Below, in pieces: positions 1-8,273 of a stretch of DNA of 64,000 bases. Numbering within the stretch: position 1 is the first letter of the stretch; each line of letters begins with the position of its first letter. The stretch covers positions 434,001-498,000 of the forward strand of contig DATMFO010000003.1 in the NCBI GenBank assembly GCA_035556135.1. The letters are read 5' to 3'. Source of the stretch: ZC4RG30 sp035556135 (GTDB lineage: Bacteria; Pseudomonadota; Gammaproteobacteria; Steroidobacterales; Steroidobacteraceae). The notes beneath the pieces were generated by a model. The model had not been told where the DNA came from. It was given only the letters and a program-made list of their open reading frames with translations, and searched no databases. Position numbers and translations under genes: made by a program.

Positions 1-1330
1 CGTCGCGTCGCATGAACAGCGTGAGGTTGCCCTTGATGATGTCGGTGAGCAGGCGCTCATAGGCATCCAGCTGCCGCACCTTGAAGCTGCCGGCGTAGTC
101 CAGCGACAGGTCCACCGGCTTCAGCAGCATGGTCTCGCCAGGGCTCTTCGCGTGCACGGTGAGCGTGATGGCATCGCGCGGCTGCAGCGCGATGGTGAGG
201 CGGTTCGGACTGCGGCCGGAAGTCTCGAAGATGGCATGCGGCACATCCTCGAAGGTGATCACGATCTCGCTGAGCTTCTCCTGCAGGCGCTTGCCAGTAC
301 GCAGGTAGAAAGGCACACCGGCCCAGCGCCAGGTATCGATCTCGGCCTTCAGCGCCACGAAGGTCTCGGTGGTGGAGTCGGCAGGCACGCCCTCCTCCTC
401 CATGTAACCGGGCACGGGCTTGCCGGCGGCAGCCCCGGCCTTGTACTGGCCGCGCACGGTCTTGGCCAGTACGTCGGTGCCGGCGATGGGACGCAGCGCG
501 CGCAGTACCTTGAGCTTCTCGTCGCGCATGGCATCTGCCTGGCTGCTGGCCGGCGGTTCCATTGCGATGATGCACAGCAGCTGCAGCAGGTGGTTCTGCA
601 CCATGTCGCGCAGCGCGCCGGTCTGGTCATAGAACGGCCCGCGCCCCTCCACGCCAAGCGTCTCGGCCACGGTAATCTGCACATGGCGGATGCGGCCACG
701 CTTCCACAGCGGCTCGAACAGCGCATTGCCGAAACGCAGCGCCAGCAGGTTCTGCACGGCCTCCTTGCCGAGGTAATGGTCGATGCGGAAGATCTGCGAC
801 TCGCTGAAGTGTGCGGCCACATGCTGGTTGATCTGCGTCGCGGAGGCGAGGTCCTGCCCCAGCGGCTTCTCCAGCACGATGCGCGACTGCGGCGTGGCAA
901 GGCCTGCAGAGCCGATCGCATCGCTGATGCCCATGAACAGCGTGGGCGCTGTCGAAAGGAAGAAGATGCGCGTGACCTGCTCACGACCGCGCAGGAACCC
1001 GGCCAGTGCGGCGAAGCTCTCCGGCCGCCCTGCATCCACCGCGAGGTAATGCAGGTGCGCGGCGAAGCCCGCCCACTTCACTTCATCGAAACTCTCGGCG
1101 GCGTACTGCCGGCAGCTCTGCGCCACCTCGGCCTGGAAAGCCTCGCGGGAGCGCTCGCCCCTGGCGATGCCGGCGATGCGCGCGCCAGGCGGAAACTGGC
1201 CCGCCACGAAGCGGCGATACAGTGCCGGCAGCAGCTTGCGCATCGCAAGGTCTCCGGTACCGCCGAAAAGGGCCAGGTCGAAATCCTGCAATGTTTCCAT
1301 CACTGCATTCTGCGTCAGCGGATGGAGCAT
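1..1330 (-). CDS. zwf: Glucose-6-phosphate 1-dehydrogenase, C-terminus cut by window edge
   Basis: Oxidises glucose 6-phosphate to 6-phosphogluconolactone with NAD(P)+, the entry to the Entner-Doudoroff and pentose phosphate routes, in the cytoplasm. The reading frame is open from the ATG at 1330 to the window edge, giving about 443 residues; the family is usually near 490, so roughly 45 C-terminal residues lie outside. The N-terminal nucleotide-binding motif FGGTGDLAMRKLLPAL is clear, and the last visible residues (GNLTLFMRRDE) match the conserved C-terminal part of the family. A second in-frame ATG at 1300 (METLQDFDLALFGG) is an equally good start. It is divergent from edd, with only a few tens of bases between start codons, so its promoter must overlap coding sequence. 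Confidence 0.93.
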   Translation of the reverse strand, partial: MLHPLTQNAVMETLQDFDLALFGGTGDLAMRKLLPALYRRFVAGQFPPGARIAGIARGERSREAFQAEVAQSCRQYAAESFDEVKWAGFAAHLHYLAVDAGRPESFAALAGFLRGREQVTRIFFLSTAPTLFMGISDAIGSAGLATPQSRIVLEKPLGQDLASATQINQHVAAHFSESQIFRIDHYLGKEAVQNLLALRFGNALFEPLWKRGRIRHVQITVAETLGVEGRGPFYDQTGALRDMVQNHLLQLLCIIAMEPPASSQADAMRDEKLKVLRALRPIAGTDVLAKTVRGQYKAGAAAGKPVPGYMEEEGVPADSTTETFVALKAEIDTWRWAGVPFYLRTGKRLQEKLSEIVITFEDVPHAIFETSGRSPNRLTIALQPRDAITLTVHAKSPGETMLLKPVDLSLDYAGSFKVRQLDAYERLLTDIIKGNLTLFMRRD

Positions 1331-1365
1331 GGACAACCGCGCTGCGCTCGCCCAGTATGCGTGTC

Positions 1366-3191
<1,826 letters not shown>

Positions 3192-3195
<4 letters not shown>

Positions 3196-3830
3196 ATGAC
3201 GCACTGCTTGCCATCCTGCGACGGGCGCCCGTGGTCCCCGTGATCGTGCTGGAGGATCCACAGCAGGCCGCACCACTGGCCGAAGCCCTGGTGGCCGGCG
3301 GACTGCCGGTGCTCGAGGTCACGCTGCGCACATCCGCGGCGCTGCAGGCCGTGAAGCTGATGCGGGAGGCCGCTCCCGCGGCCGTGGTCGGCGTGGGCAC
3401 CATCACCACACCGGAGCAGTTCGCTGTGGCCCGCGACGCCGGCGCGCAGTTCGGCGTCTCGCCAGGGTGCACGCCGGAACTGGCCACAGCAGCGGCCAGT
3501 TCCGGCCTGCACTGGTTGCCCGGCGTGATGACGCCCAGCGAGGTCCTGCAGGCCCAGGCGCAGGGATACACGCTCTGCAAGCTGTTCCCCGCACAACAGG
3601 CGGGCGGCACCGACATGCTCAAGGCACTGCACGCCATTCTTCCTGCCATCCGCTTCTGCCCCACCGGCGGCATCTCGCGCAGCAATGCCGCCGAGTACCT
3701 CGGGCTTCCCAATGTGGTGTGCGTGGGCGGCTCCTGGGTGGTGCCGCGCGACCTGGTCAGGAAGGGGAACTGGGCCGCGATCCAGGCGCTCGCCTCCGAA
3801 GCGGCCGCGCTGCCCCGCAGCCTGTCCTGA
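3192..3830 (+). CDS. eda: KDPG aldolase (2-dehydro-3-deoxy-phosphogluconate aldolase)
   Basis: Cleaves KDPG to pyruvate and glyceraldehyde 3-phosphate, completing the Entner-Doudoroff pathway begun by the overlapping edd. The 212-residue length is typical. Visible motifs are the Glu of LEVTLRT, VGVGTITTPEQ, the SPGCTPEL phosphate-binding region, the Schiff-base Lys in the CKLFPAQ motif near residue 133, and the C-terminal phosphate-binding FCPTGGIS. Its ATG lies within the edd stop (ATGA). It ends two bases before the convergent MarR-type gene. There is no second promoter visible between edd and eda. Confidence 0.95.
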
Positions 3831-3832
3831 TC

Positions 3833-4417
3833 TCAGGCGGAGACCGCCTCGTCGGCCGCTTCGGCGGGCAGGCCTGCCTGGGCCCGCGCGGCCTGCAGCG
3901 CGTCGAGGTCGCTTTCCAGCAACTGGAAGATCCGCTGGGCCACCTTCAACAGGGTGCGCCGCTCATCCGGCGTCATCAGCTCCACGAGCCTGAGCTGGTC
4001 GCGCTGTACCTGCGGCATGATGCGCCCATGCACTTCGCGGCCTTCAGTGGTGATGAATACGTGGAAACGGCCCGCGCCGGGACGTTCACCTGCGGCGCCT
4101 TCGCGGGCCGGCAGCATGGCCGTATCGACCAGCCCCTTGCCCTGCGCGATGCGCAGCGCACGACTCACCTGTGCCTTGTCCATCGCAGTGAGTTCGGCGA
4201 TGCGCGCGAAGCGGATGGGCGAGAATTCGGCGACCGTGGACAGCAGCCGCCATTCAGGCATCGAAAGGCCCCATGGATCCAGGTAGCGGTTCACCAGGGC
4301 CTGCTTCACGCCGGCCGCCAGGCTCATCAGGTGGAATGCCGGAAAGTCATGGAATCGCAAACGCTCGCCCCGCGCCCCCGGAGATGCCCAGTTCCTCGCC
4401 GTCTCCTCCCAGTTCAT
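3833..4417 (-). CDS. MarR-family transcriptional regulator (paralogue of the gene at 7246-7782)
   Basis: A 194-residue DNA-binding protein with the MarR winged-helix layout: RFARIAELTAMDKAQVSRALRIAQGKGLV is the helix-turn-helix and adjacent helix, followed by a beta wing and a C-terminal dimerisation helix (LRLVELMTPDERRTLLKVAQ). An N-terminal extension holds the unusual FHDFPAFHLMSLA segment, shared with the paralogue at 7246-7782. The ligand is unknown. It is divergent from the DUF3293 gene across a 98-bp gap carrying an inverted repeat (4449-4476) that may be its operator. It is convergent with eda. Whether it controls the neighbouring metabolic genes cannot be told from sequence. Confidence 0.85.
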   Translation of the reverse strand: MNWEETARNWASPGARGERLRFHDFPAFHLMSLAAGVKQALVNRYLDPWGLSMPEWRLLSTVAEFSPIRFARIAELTAMDKAQVSRALRIAQGKGLVDTAMLPAREGAAGERPGAGRFHVFITTEGREVHGRIMPQVQRDQLRLVELMTPDERRTLLKVAQRIFQLLESDLDALQAARAQAGLPAEAADEAVSA

Positions 4418-4448
4418 CCCGTTCCCTTCCCTGCATCGTGTGCCGAAT

Positions 4449-4476
4449 GGATTATTGTTGTGAGCGAATCTAATCC
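4449..4476. promoter_or_regulatory. Candidate MarR operator: spaced inverted repeat
   Basis: GGATTA (4449-4454) and its exact reverse complement TAATCC (4471-4476) are separated by 16 bases, so half-site centres are 22 bp apart, about two helical turns. The element lies in the gap between the divergent MarR-type and DUF3293 genes and is noticeably more AT-rich than its surroundings. Position and spacing fit a dimeric regulator site, but six-base arms are short and binding is inferred only. Confidence 0.35.
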
Positions 4477-4515
4477 CTCCGGAAAACGAACTCCATCTGC
4501 CATCGTCTTTACGTT

Positions 4516-4989
4516 ATGGCTTCGCTCGAGCCTGATGAGGAAAAGGCAGCGCAAGACATGAAGCGGCTGGCCGATGCGTACCTGTGCACGACCTACCGGG
4601 TGTGGGCACCGGGAGGCGAGTTGCAGCTGCGCGTGGGAAGCGAGAACCGGGAACTGGCGAAGCTGCTCAGGGAGGCCTGGGTACAGGGCGCTGCCCTGCT
4701 TACAGCCTGGAATCCAGGCAGCCGTCCCTGCAGCCGGGACGCAAACGAATCAGCGCAGCAGCGTCTGCTGGGGGAACTGGCACAGGCCGGACATCCCTGC
4801 CTGCGTGCGCGCAATGAACCGGATGCCCCTGGCGGCCCCGGTGAAGACTGGACGGAAGAAAGCGTGCTGGCGCTGGATCTCACATTGCCAGCTGCCCGCG
4901 CACTGGCTTTGCGCTACGGGCAGGTGGCTTTCCTGTGGATCGACACGCATGCCACGCCGCAGCTGGAGATGGCTGCGGCGGGCCGTTAG
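4516..4989 (+). CDS. DUF3293 domain-containing protein
   Basis: A 157-residue protein of unknown biochemical role. It carries the DUF3293 hallmarks in order: a TTYRVWAPGGEL beginning, the central LLTAWNPGSRPCSRDANESA motif, a degenerate middle and the EESVLALDL segment, then the C-terminal LRYGQVAFLWID. No signal peptide or membrane segment is seen, so it is probably cytoplasmic. The ATG at 4516 is used; an internal ATG at 4558 (MKRLADAY) would give a 143-residue product closer to many family members. It is divergent from the MarR-type gene and convergent with the FadB-like gene, ending 13 bases before that gene's stop. Confidence 0.8.
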   Translation: MASLEPDEEKAAQDMKRLADAYLCTTYRVWAPGGELQLRVGSENRELAKLLREAWVQGAALLTAWNPGSRPCSRDANESAQQRLLGELAQAGHPCLRARNEPDAPGGPGEDWTEESVLALDLTLPAARALALRYGQVAFLWIDTHATPQLEMAAAGR

Positions 4990-5002
4990 CGCCAGGCCGT
5001 CG

Positions 5003-7114
5003 TCAGGCCTTGCGGGCCTCCGCCCACGCGGCAAAGCTGCTGCCGGAGGCGGCCAGCTCGCTGAGCAGCTTCGCGGGCTGCCAGTCGCGCGCAAGACCCG
5101 TGTTCGCGTACTTCTTCAGCCCCGCAACGACGGTATCGAGGCCGATCTGGTCGGCGTAGAACATCGGTCCACCGCGGCGACGAGGGAAGCCGTAGCCGGA
5201 GGTGTAGACCACGTCGATGTCACCGGGTCGCAGCGCCACGCCTTCCTCGAGCAGCTTGGCGCCCTCGTTGATCATGGCGTAGATGCAGCGCTCGGTGATC
5301 TCCTGGCGCGACGGCGGCGTGGCCCGTGCCACACCCAGCTTGCGGCCCTCTTCGGCGAGCAGCTTCAGCGCATCCTCATGGCGCAGCCGCTCGCGCGAGC
5401 CCGCCTCGTAACGGTAGTAGCCCTTGCCGGTCTTCTGCCCCAGCCAGTTCTGGTCGAACAGTACCTGCGAGGCCCGGTAGAACGTCGGATCATCCTTGGG
5501 AACCTGGTCCGGATTCGCACGGCGCACCTTCACGCCCACGTCCACGCCGGCCATGTCGTACACGGCGAGGATGCCCATGGCCATGCCGAATTCCTCCAGC
5601 GCGCCATCGACATCCGCCGGATCGGCACCTTCCAGCACCATGCGCTCGGCCTCGCGGCCATAGGGATCCATCATGCGGTTGCCGATGAAGCCGTAGCTCA
5701 CCTTCGACAGCACGCCCACCTTCTTCAGCTTCTTGGCCAGCGCGAACGCGGTGGCCAGCACCTCGTTGGTGGTGCTGCTGGTGCGCACGATCTCCAGCAG
5801 CCGCATCACGTTGGCGGGGCTGAAGAAGTGCAGGCCCACCACGTCGCCGGGTCGCTTCGTCGCGGTGCCGATCTCGTTGATGTCGAGCGTGGAGGTGTTG
5901 GTGGCGATGATGCCGCCCGGCTTCATCACGCGGTCCAGTTCGCTGAAGATCTTCTTCTTCAGGGCCATGTCCTCGAACACCGCCTCGATGGCGAGGTCGA
6001 CGCCGGAGAGGTCATCGTACTGCGTGGTGGGCGTAATCAGGCCCATGCGCTTCTCGACGTCCTGCGGGCTCATCTTGCCGCGCTTGACGCTCACGTCGTA
6101 GTTCTTGCGGATGGTGGCGAGGCCGCGATCGAGCGCAGCCTGGTCCACGTCCACCAGCTTCACGGCGATGTCGGCATTGGCGAAGGCCATGGCGATGCCG
6201 CCGCCCATGGTGCCGGAGCCGATCACGGCGCAGCTCTTGATCTCGCGCGGCTTGTCGGCGGCGGACACGCCCGGCACATCGGCCACGCGACGCTCGGCGA
6301 AGAACAGGTGGCGCATCGACTTGGATTCGGGCGTCGACAGCGAACCATCGCTCAGCGCTTCCTCGACGGCCTGGCCACGGGCGAACGGCAGTTCCCAGGA
6401 CGCACGCACGGCGGCGATGTCCAGCTCCGGGGTGATCATGCCGCGGTGCTGCTTGGCAGCCTGGGCACGGAAGGTGGCGATCTCCTCCTCGCTCAGTGGA
6501 GTGACCTTGGCATCACAGGCACGGCGCGGGCCCTTGCCGGCGGCAACCAGCTGCTTCGCATAGGCAATGGCTGCAGTGCGCGGATCCCCTTCAAACACCT
6601 CATCGACAAGGCCCAATGCCTTGGCGTCGGCGGCGCCCACCGGACGGCCGTCCAGGAACATCGACAGGGCCTTGGAGGCACCGATGAGGCGCGGCAGGCG
6701 CTGCGTGCCCACGGCTCCGGGCACCACGCCCAGGGTGATCTCGGGGAAGCCCAGTTTGGCCCCCTGCTCGGCGATGCGGTAATGGCAGGCCAGGGCCAGC
6801 TCCACGCCGCCGCCCAGGGCGGTGCCGTGCAGGGCCACGACGACCGGCTGCGGCAGCTGTTCGAGTTCGACCAGCACATTGCGCAGCAGGGGCAGCGCCA
6901 TGGTGCCGCCGAATTCGCCGATGTCGGCGCCAGCGATGAAGGTACGGCCGGCGCCGTAGACGGCCACGGCCTTGACGCTGCTGTCCTGGGCCAGCTGGCG
7001 GACGGCATCGAGCAGGCCGCGGCGCATGGCGGCGGAGATGGCGTTGACGGGCGGGTTATCTACCGTGATGACGGCGATGCCGTTCTCGACGGCGAGGCTG
7101 ATGGGCTGGCTCAA
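5003..7114 (-). CDS. Bifunctional enoyl-CoA hydratase / 3-hydroxyacyl-CoA dehydrogenase (FadB/FadJ-like)
   Basis: Catalyses the hydration and NAD-dependent oxidation steps of fatty-acid beta-oxidation. Of 703 residues, about 1-190 form the crotonase domain (IAGADIGEFGG, HGTALGGGVELALACHYRIA, FPEITLGVVPGAVGTQRL). The Rossmann motif IGSGTMGGGIAMAFANADI opens the dehydrogenase domain near residue 300, with EAVFEDMALK and NTSTLDI further on. C-terminal 3-hydroxyacyl-CoA dehydrogenase repeats follow (GFIGNRMM, YGFPRRRGGPMFYAD). The order matches single-chain enzymes of the FadJ/peroxisomal bifunctional type. No thiolase gene is adjacent, so thiolysis is supplied from elsewhere. It is flanked by the two paralogous MarR-type genes, one of which (7246-7782) lies just upstream in the same direction, so control by these is plausible. 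Confidence 0.92.
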   Translation of the reverse strand: MSQPISLAVENGIAVITVDNPPVNAISAAMRRGLLDAVRQLAQDSSVKAVAVYGAGRTFIAGADIGEFGGTMALPLLRNVLVELEQLPQPVVVALHGTALGGGVELALACHYRIAEQGAKLGFPEITLGVVPGAVGTQRLPRLIGASKALSMFLDGRPVGAADAKALGLVDEVFEGDPRTAAIAYAKQLVAAGKGPRRACDAKVTPLSEEEIATFRAQAAKQHRGMITPELDIAAVRASWELPFARGQAVEEALSDGSLSTPESKSMRHLFFAERRVADVPGVSAADKPREIKSCAVIGSGTMGGGIAMAFANADIAVKLVDVDQAALDRGLATIRKNYDVSVKRGKMSPQDVEKRMGLITPTTQYDDLSGVDLAIEAVFEDMALKKKIFSELDRVMKPGGIIATNTSTLDINEIGTATKRPGDVVGLHFFSPANVMRLLEIVRTSSTTNEVLATAFALAKKLKKVGVLSKVSYGFIGNRMMDPYGREAERMVLEGADPADVDGALEEFGMAMGILAVYDMAGVDVGVKVRRANPDQVPKDDPTFYRASQVLFDQNWLGQKTGKGYYRYEAGSRERLRHEDALKLLAEEGRKLGVARATPPSRQEITERCIYAMINEGAKLLEEGVALRPGDIDVVYTSGYGFPRRRGGPMFYADQIGLDTVVAGLKKYANTGLARDWQPAKLLSELAASGSSFAAWAEARKA

Positions 7115-7152
7115 GACCTGGACACTCCTGCAATGATGTAAAGCGGCGGGCC

Positions 7153-7168
7153 GGGCGGGAGCCCGCCC
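7153..7168. repeat. GC-rich hairpin between marR-type gene and fadB-like gene
   Basis: GGGCGGG (7153-7159) pairs perfectly with CCCGCCC (7162-7168) across a two-base loop. It lies 39 bases upstream of the FadB-like start and downstream of the MarR-type stop. There is no T-run after it on the minus strand, so it is not a standard intrinsic terminator. It may act in the leader of the FadB-like mRNA or partly end transcription from the MarR-type gene. Confidence 0.35.
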
Positions 7169-7245
7169 CGCGGCAGGGGTCGCATTCTAGTGCAAACCCG
7201 CCGGCAGGCCATGGCCGGGGGCGTTTTGGGCGGCCCGGGAGGCCC

Positions 7246-7782
7246 TTATGTCCGGTTTTGCAGGTCCGCGGCCAGCATTTCGTACAGGCGGCGCCCGATG
7301 TCGGCCATCATGCGCCGCTCTTCCGGGGTCATCAGCTCCACCAGCTTCAGCTGCGAGCGCTGCGCCTGCGGCATCACCTTCTCGTACGCCTCGCGACCCT
7401 TGGCGGTGATGCACACCATCACGCGGCCAATGGATGATACGGAAGTCTCGGCTGTGCGCCGCTCCAGCGGCATCACCTCTGCTTCCACCAGACCCTTGCC
7501 CTGTGCGGTGCGAAGGGTGCGGCTGATCTGGCCCTTGTCCATCAGCGTGAGGGAAGCAATGTGCGCGAAGGGCACCGGGTGGCCGCCCACCAGCGTGGTC
7601 AGCAGGCGCCACTCCGGCACGGAAAGATTCGCCGGCTCGAGACAGGCGCGGCTCACGCTGGCCTTGGCGAGATTGGCGATGGTCATCAGGTGGAAGGTCG
7701 GAAAGTCCTGGAAGCGCAGGTTCTCCCCTTCACTTCCCGGATCCAGCCACGACTGGAGGATTGAGTTCCAGTCCTGGATCAC
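7246..7782 (-). CDS. MarR-family transcriptional regulator (paralogue of the gene at 3833-4417)
   Basis: A 178-residue winged-helix regulator. Its HTH segment FAHIASLTLMDKGQISRTLRTAQGKGLV and C-terminal LKLVELMTPEERRMM are close to those of the MarR-type protein encoded at 3833-4417. It also shares the N-terminal DFPTFHLMTIANLAKA segment, so the two are paralogues. The inducing ligand is unknown. It sits directly upstream of, and in the same direction as, the FadB-like gene with a 131-bp gap. An imperfectly placed inverted repeat AGAAT-8 bp-ATTCT (7862-7879) lies upstream of its start and could be an autoregulatory site. Confidence 0.85.
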   Translation of the reverse strand: MIQDWNSILQSWLDPGSEGENLRFQDFPTFHLMTIANLAKASVSRACLEPANLSVPEWRLLTTLVGGHPVPFAHIASLTLMDKGQISRTLRTAQGKGLVEAEVMPLERRTAETSVSSIGRVMVCITAKGREAYEKVMPQAQRSQLKLVELMTPEERRMMADIGRRLYEMLAADLQNRT

Positions 7783-8042
7783 GCACGGGGCCCGAAGTTT
7801 CGCGCACGCACCATCTGGAAGCCTCCCTGCTGTCGGACATGCGCTGTCCTTGCTGCGATGCAGAATCCAGAGAAATTCTACAGGCGCCTGCTGGAATTGC
7901 TACGGGGTTGACGAGTCAATTTTCATGTCGCCATCTGGTGTCACCATAAGCAGGCGATTCCTGCACATCGACGGTGCAACCGCGCTTGCGCACACCGATG
8001 CTGATGACGGAATGCGACAGGGTCCTTCAGCGACAGGGTCCT
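7783..8042. other. Intergenic region between fdsD 3' end and a MarR-type gene
   Basis: About 260 bases without a credible gene. It holds the upstream region of the leftward MarR-type gene, including the AGAAT/ATTCT inverted repeat at 7862-7879 and an AT-richer patch around 7900-7950. At its right end is a 16-bp tandem duplication touching the fdsD stop. No terminator with a T-run was found after fdsD. Confidence 0.5.
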
Positions 8043-8045
8043 TCA
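8014..8045. repeat. 16-bp perfect tandem duplication at the fdsD stop
   Basis: The 16-base unit GCGACAGGGTCCTTCA occurs twice head-to-tail at 8014-8029 and 8030-8045, followed by a further partial copy (GCGAC). The last three bases of the second copy are the fdsD stop codon on the minus strand. It looks like a recent local slippage or duplication. Confidence 0.8.
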
Positions 8046-8273
8046 GCGACTGGGCGGCGGCGGCAGCGCCTGCACGGCAGCGAGCGCGGCAGCAGAGAGG
8101 TGCTCTGCGCCGCTGGCCACATGGGCGATGATCGCCGCGCGCATGCGCGGGTCCCAGTAGCGCTGCAAGTGCAATGCGATGCTCGCCGGTGCCTCGGCGG
8201 GTCCCACCTCGGAGATGAAGAAATCGCCGATGTCGTTGGCCATGCTCACCAGGTGCCCGATGCCGCCGCTCAT
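8043..8273 (-). CDS. fdsD: NAD-dependent formate dehydrogenase delta subunit
   Basis: A 76-residue small subunit of soluble NAD-linked molybdenum/tungsten formate dehydrogenases. The family signature is clear: LVSMANDIGDFF near residues 8-19 and RYWDPRMRAAIIAHV near 38-52. In characterised Fds systems this subunit helps assemble or stabilise the enzyme (family knowledge). Its start overlaps the fdsA stop by four bases (ATGA), making it the last gene of fdsGBAD. The usual fdsC (an FdhD-type sulfur carrier) between A and D is absent; fdhD lies at 26767-27603 instead. Confidence 0.9.
   Translation of the reverse strand: MSGGIGHLVSMANDIGDFFISEVGPAEAPASIALHLQRYWDPRMRAAIIAHVASGAEHLSAAALAAVQALPPPPSR

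Noticed and set aside
3835..3849. AGGCGG-AGA-CCGCCT hairpin at the convergent eda/MarR stops as a terminator
   Set aside because: The stem is perfect but lies in coding sequence of the MarR-type gene and no T-run follows in either direction.
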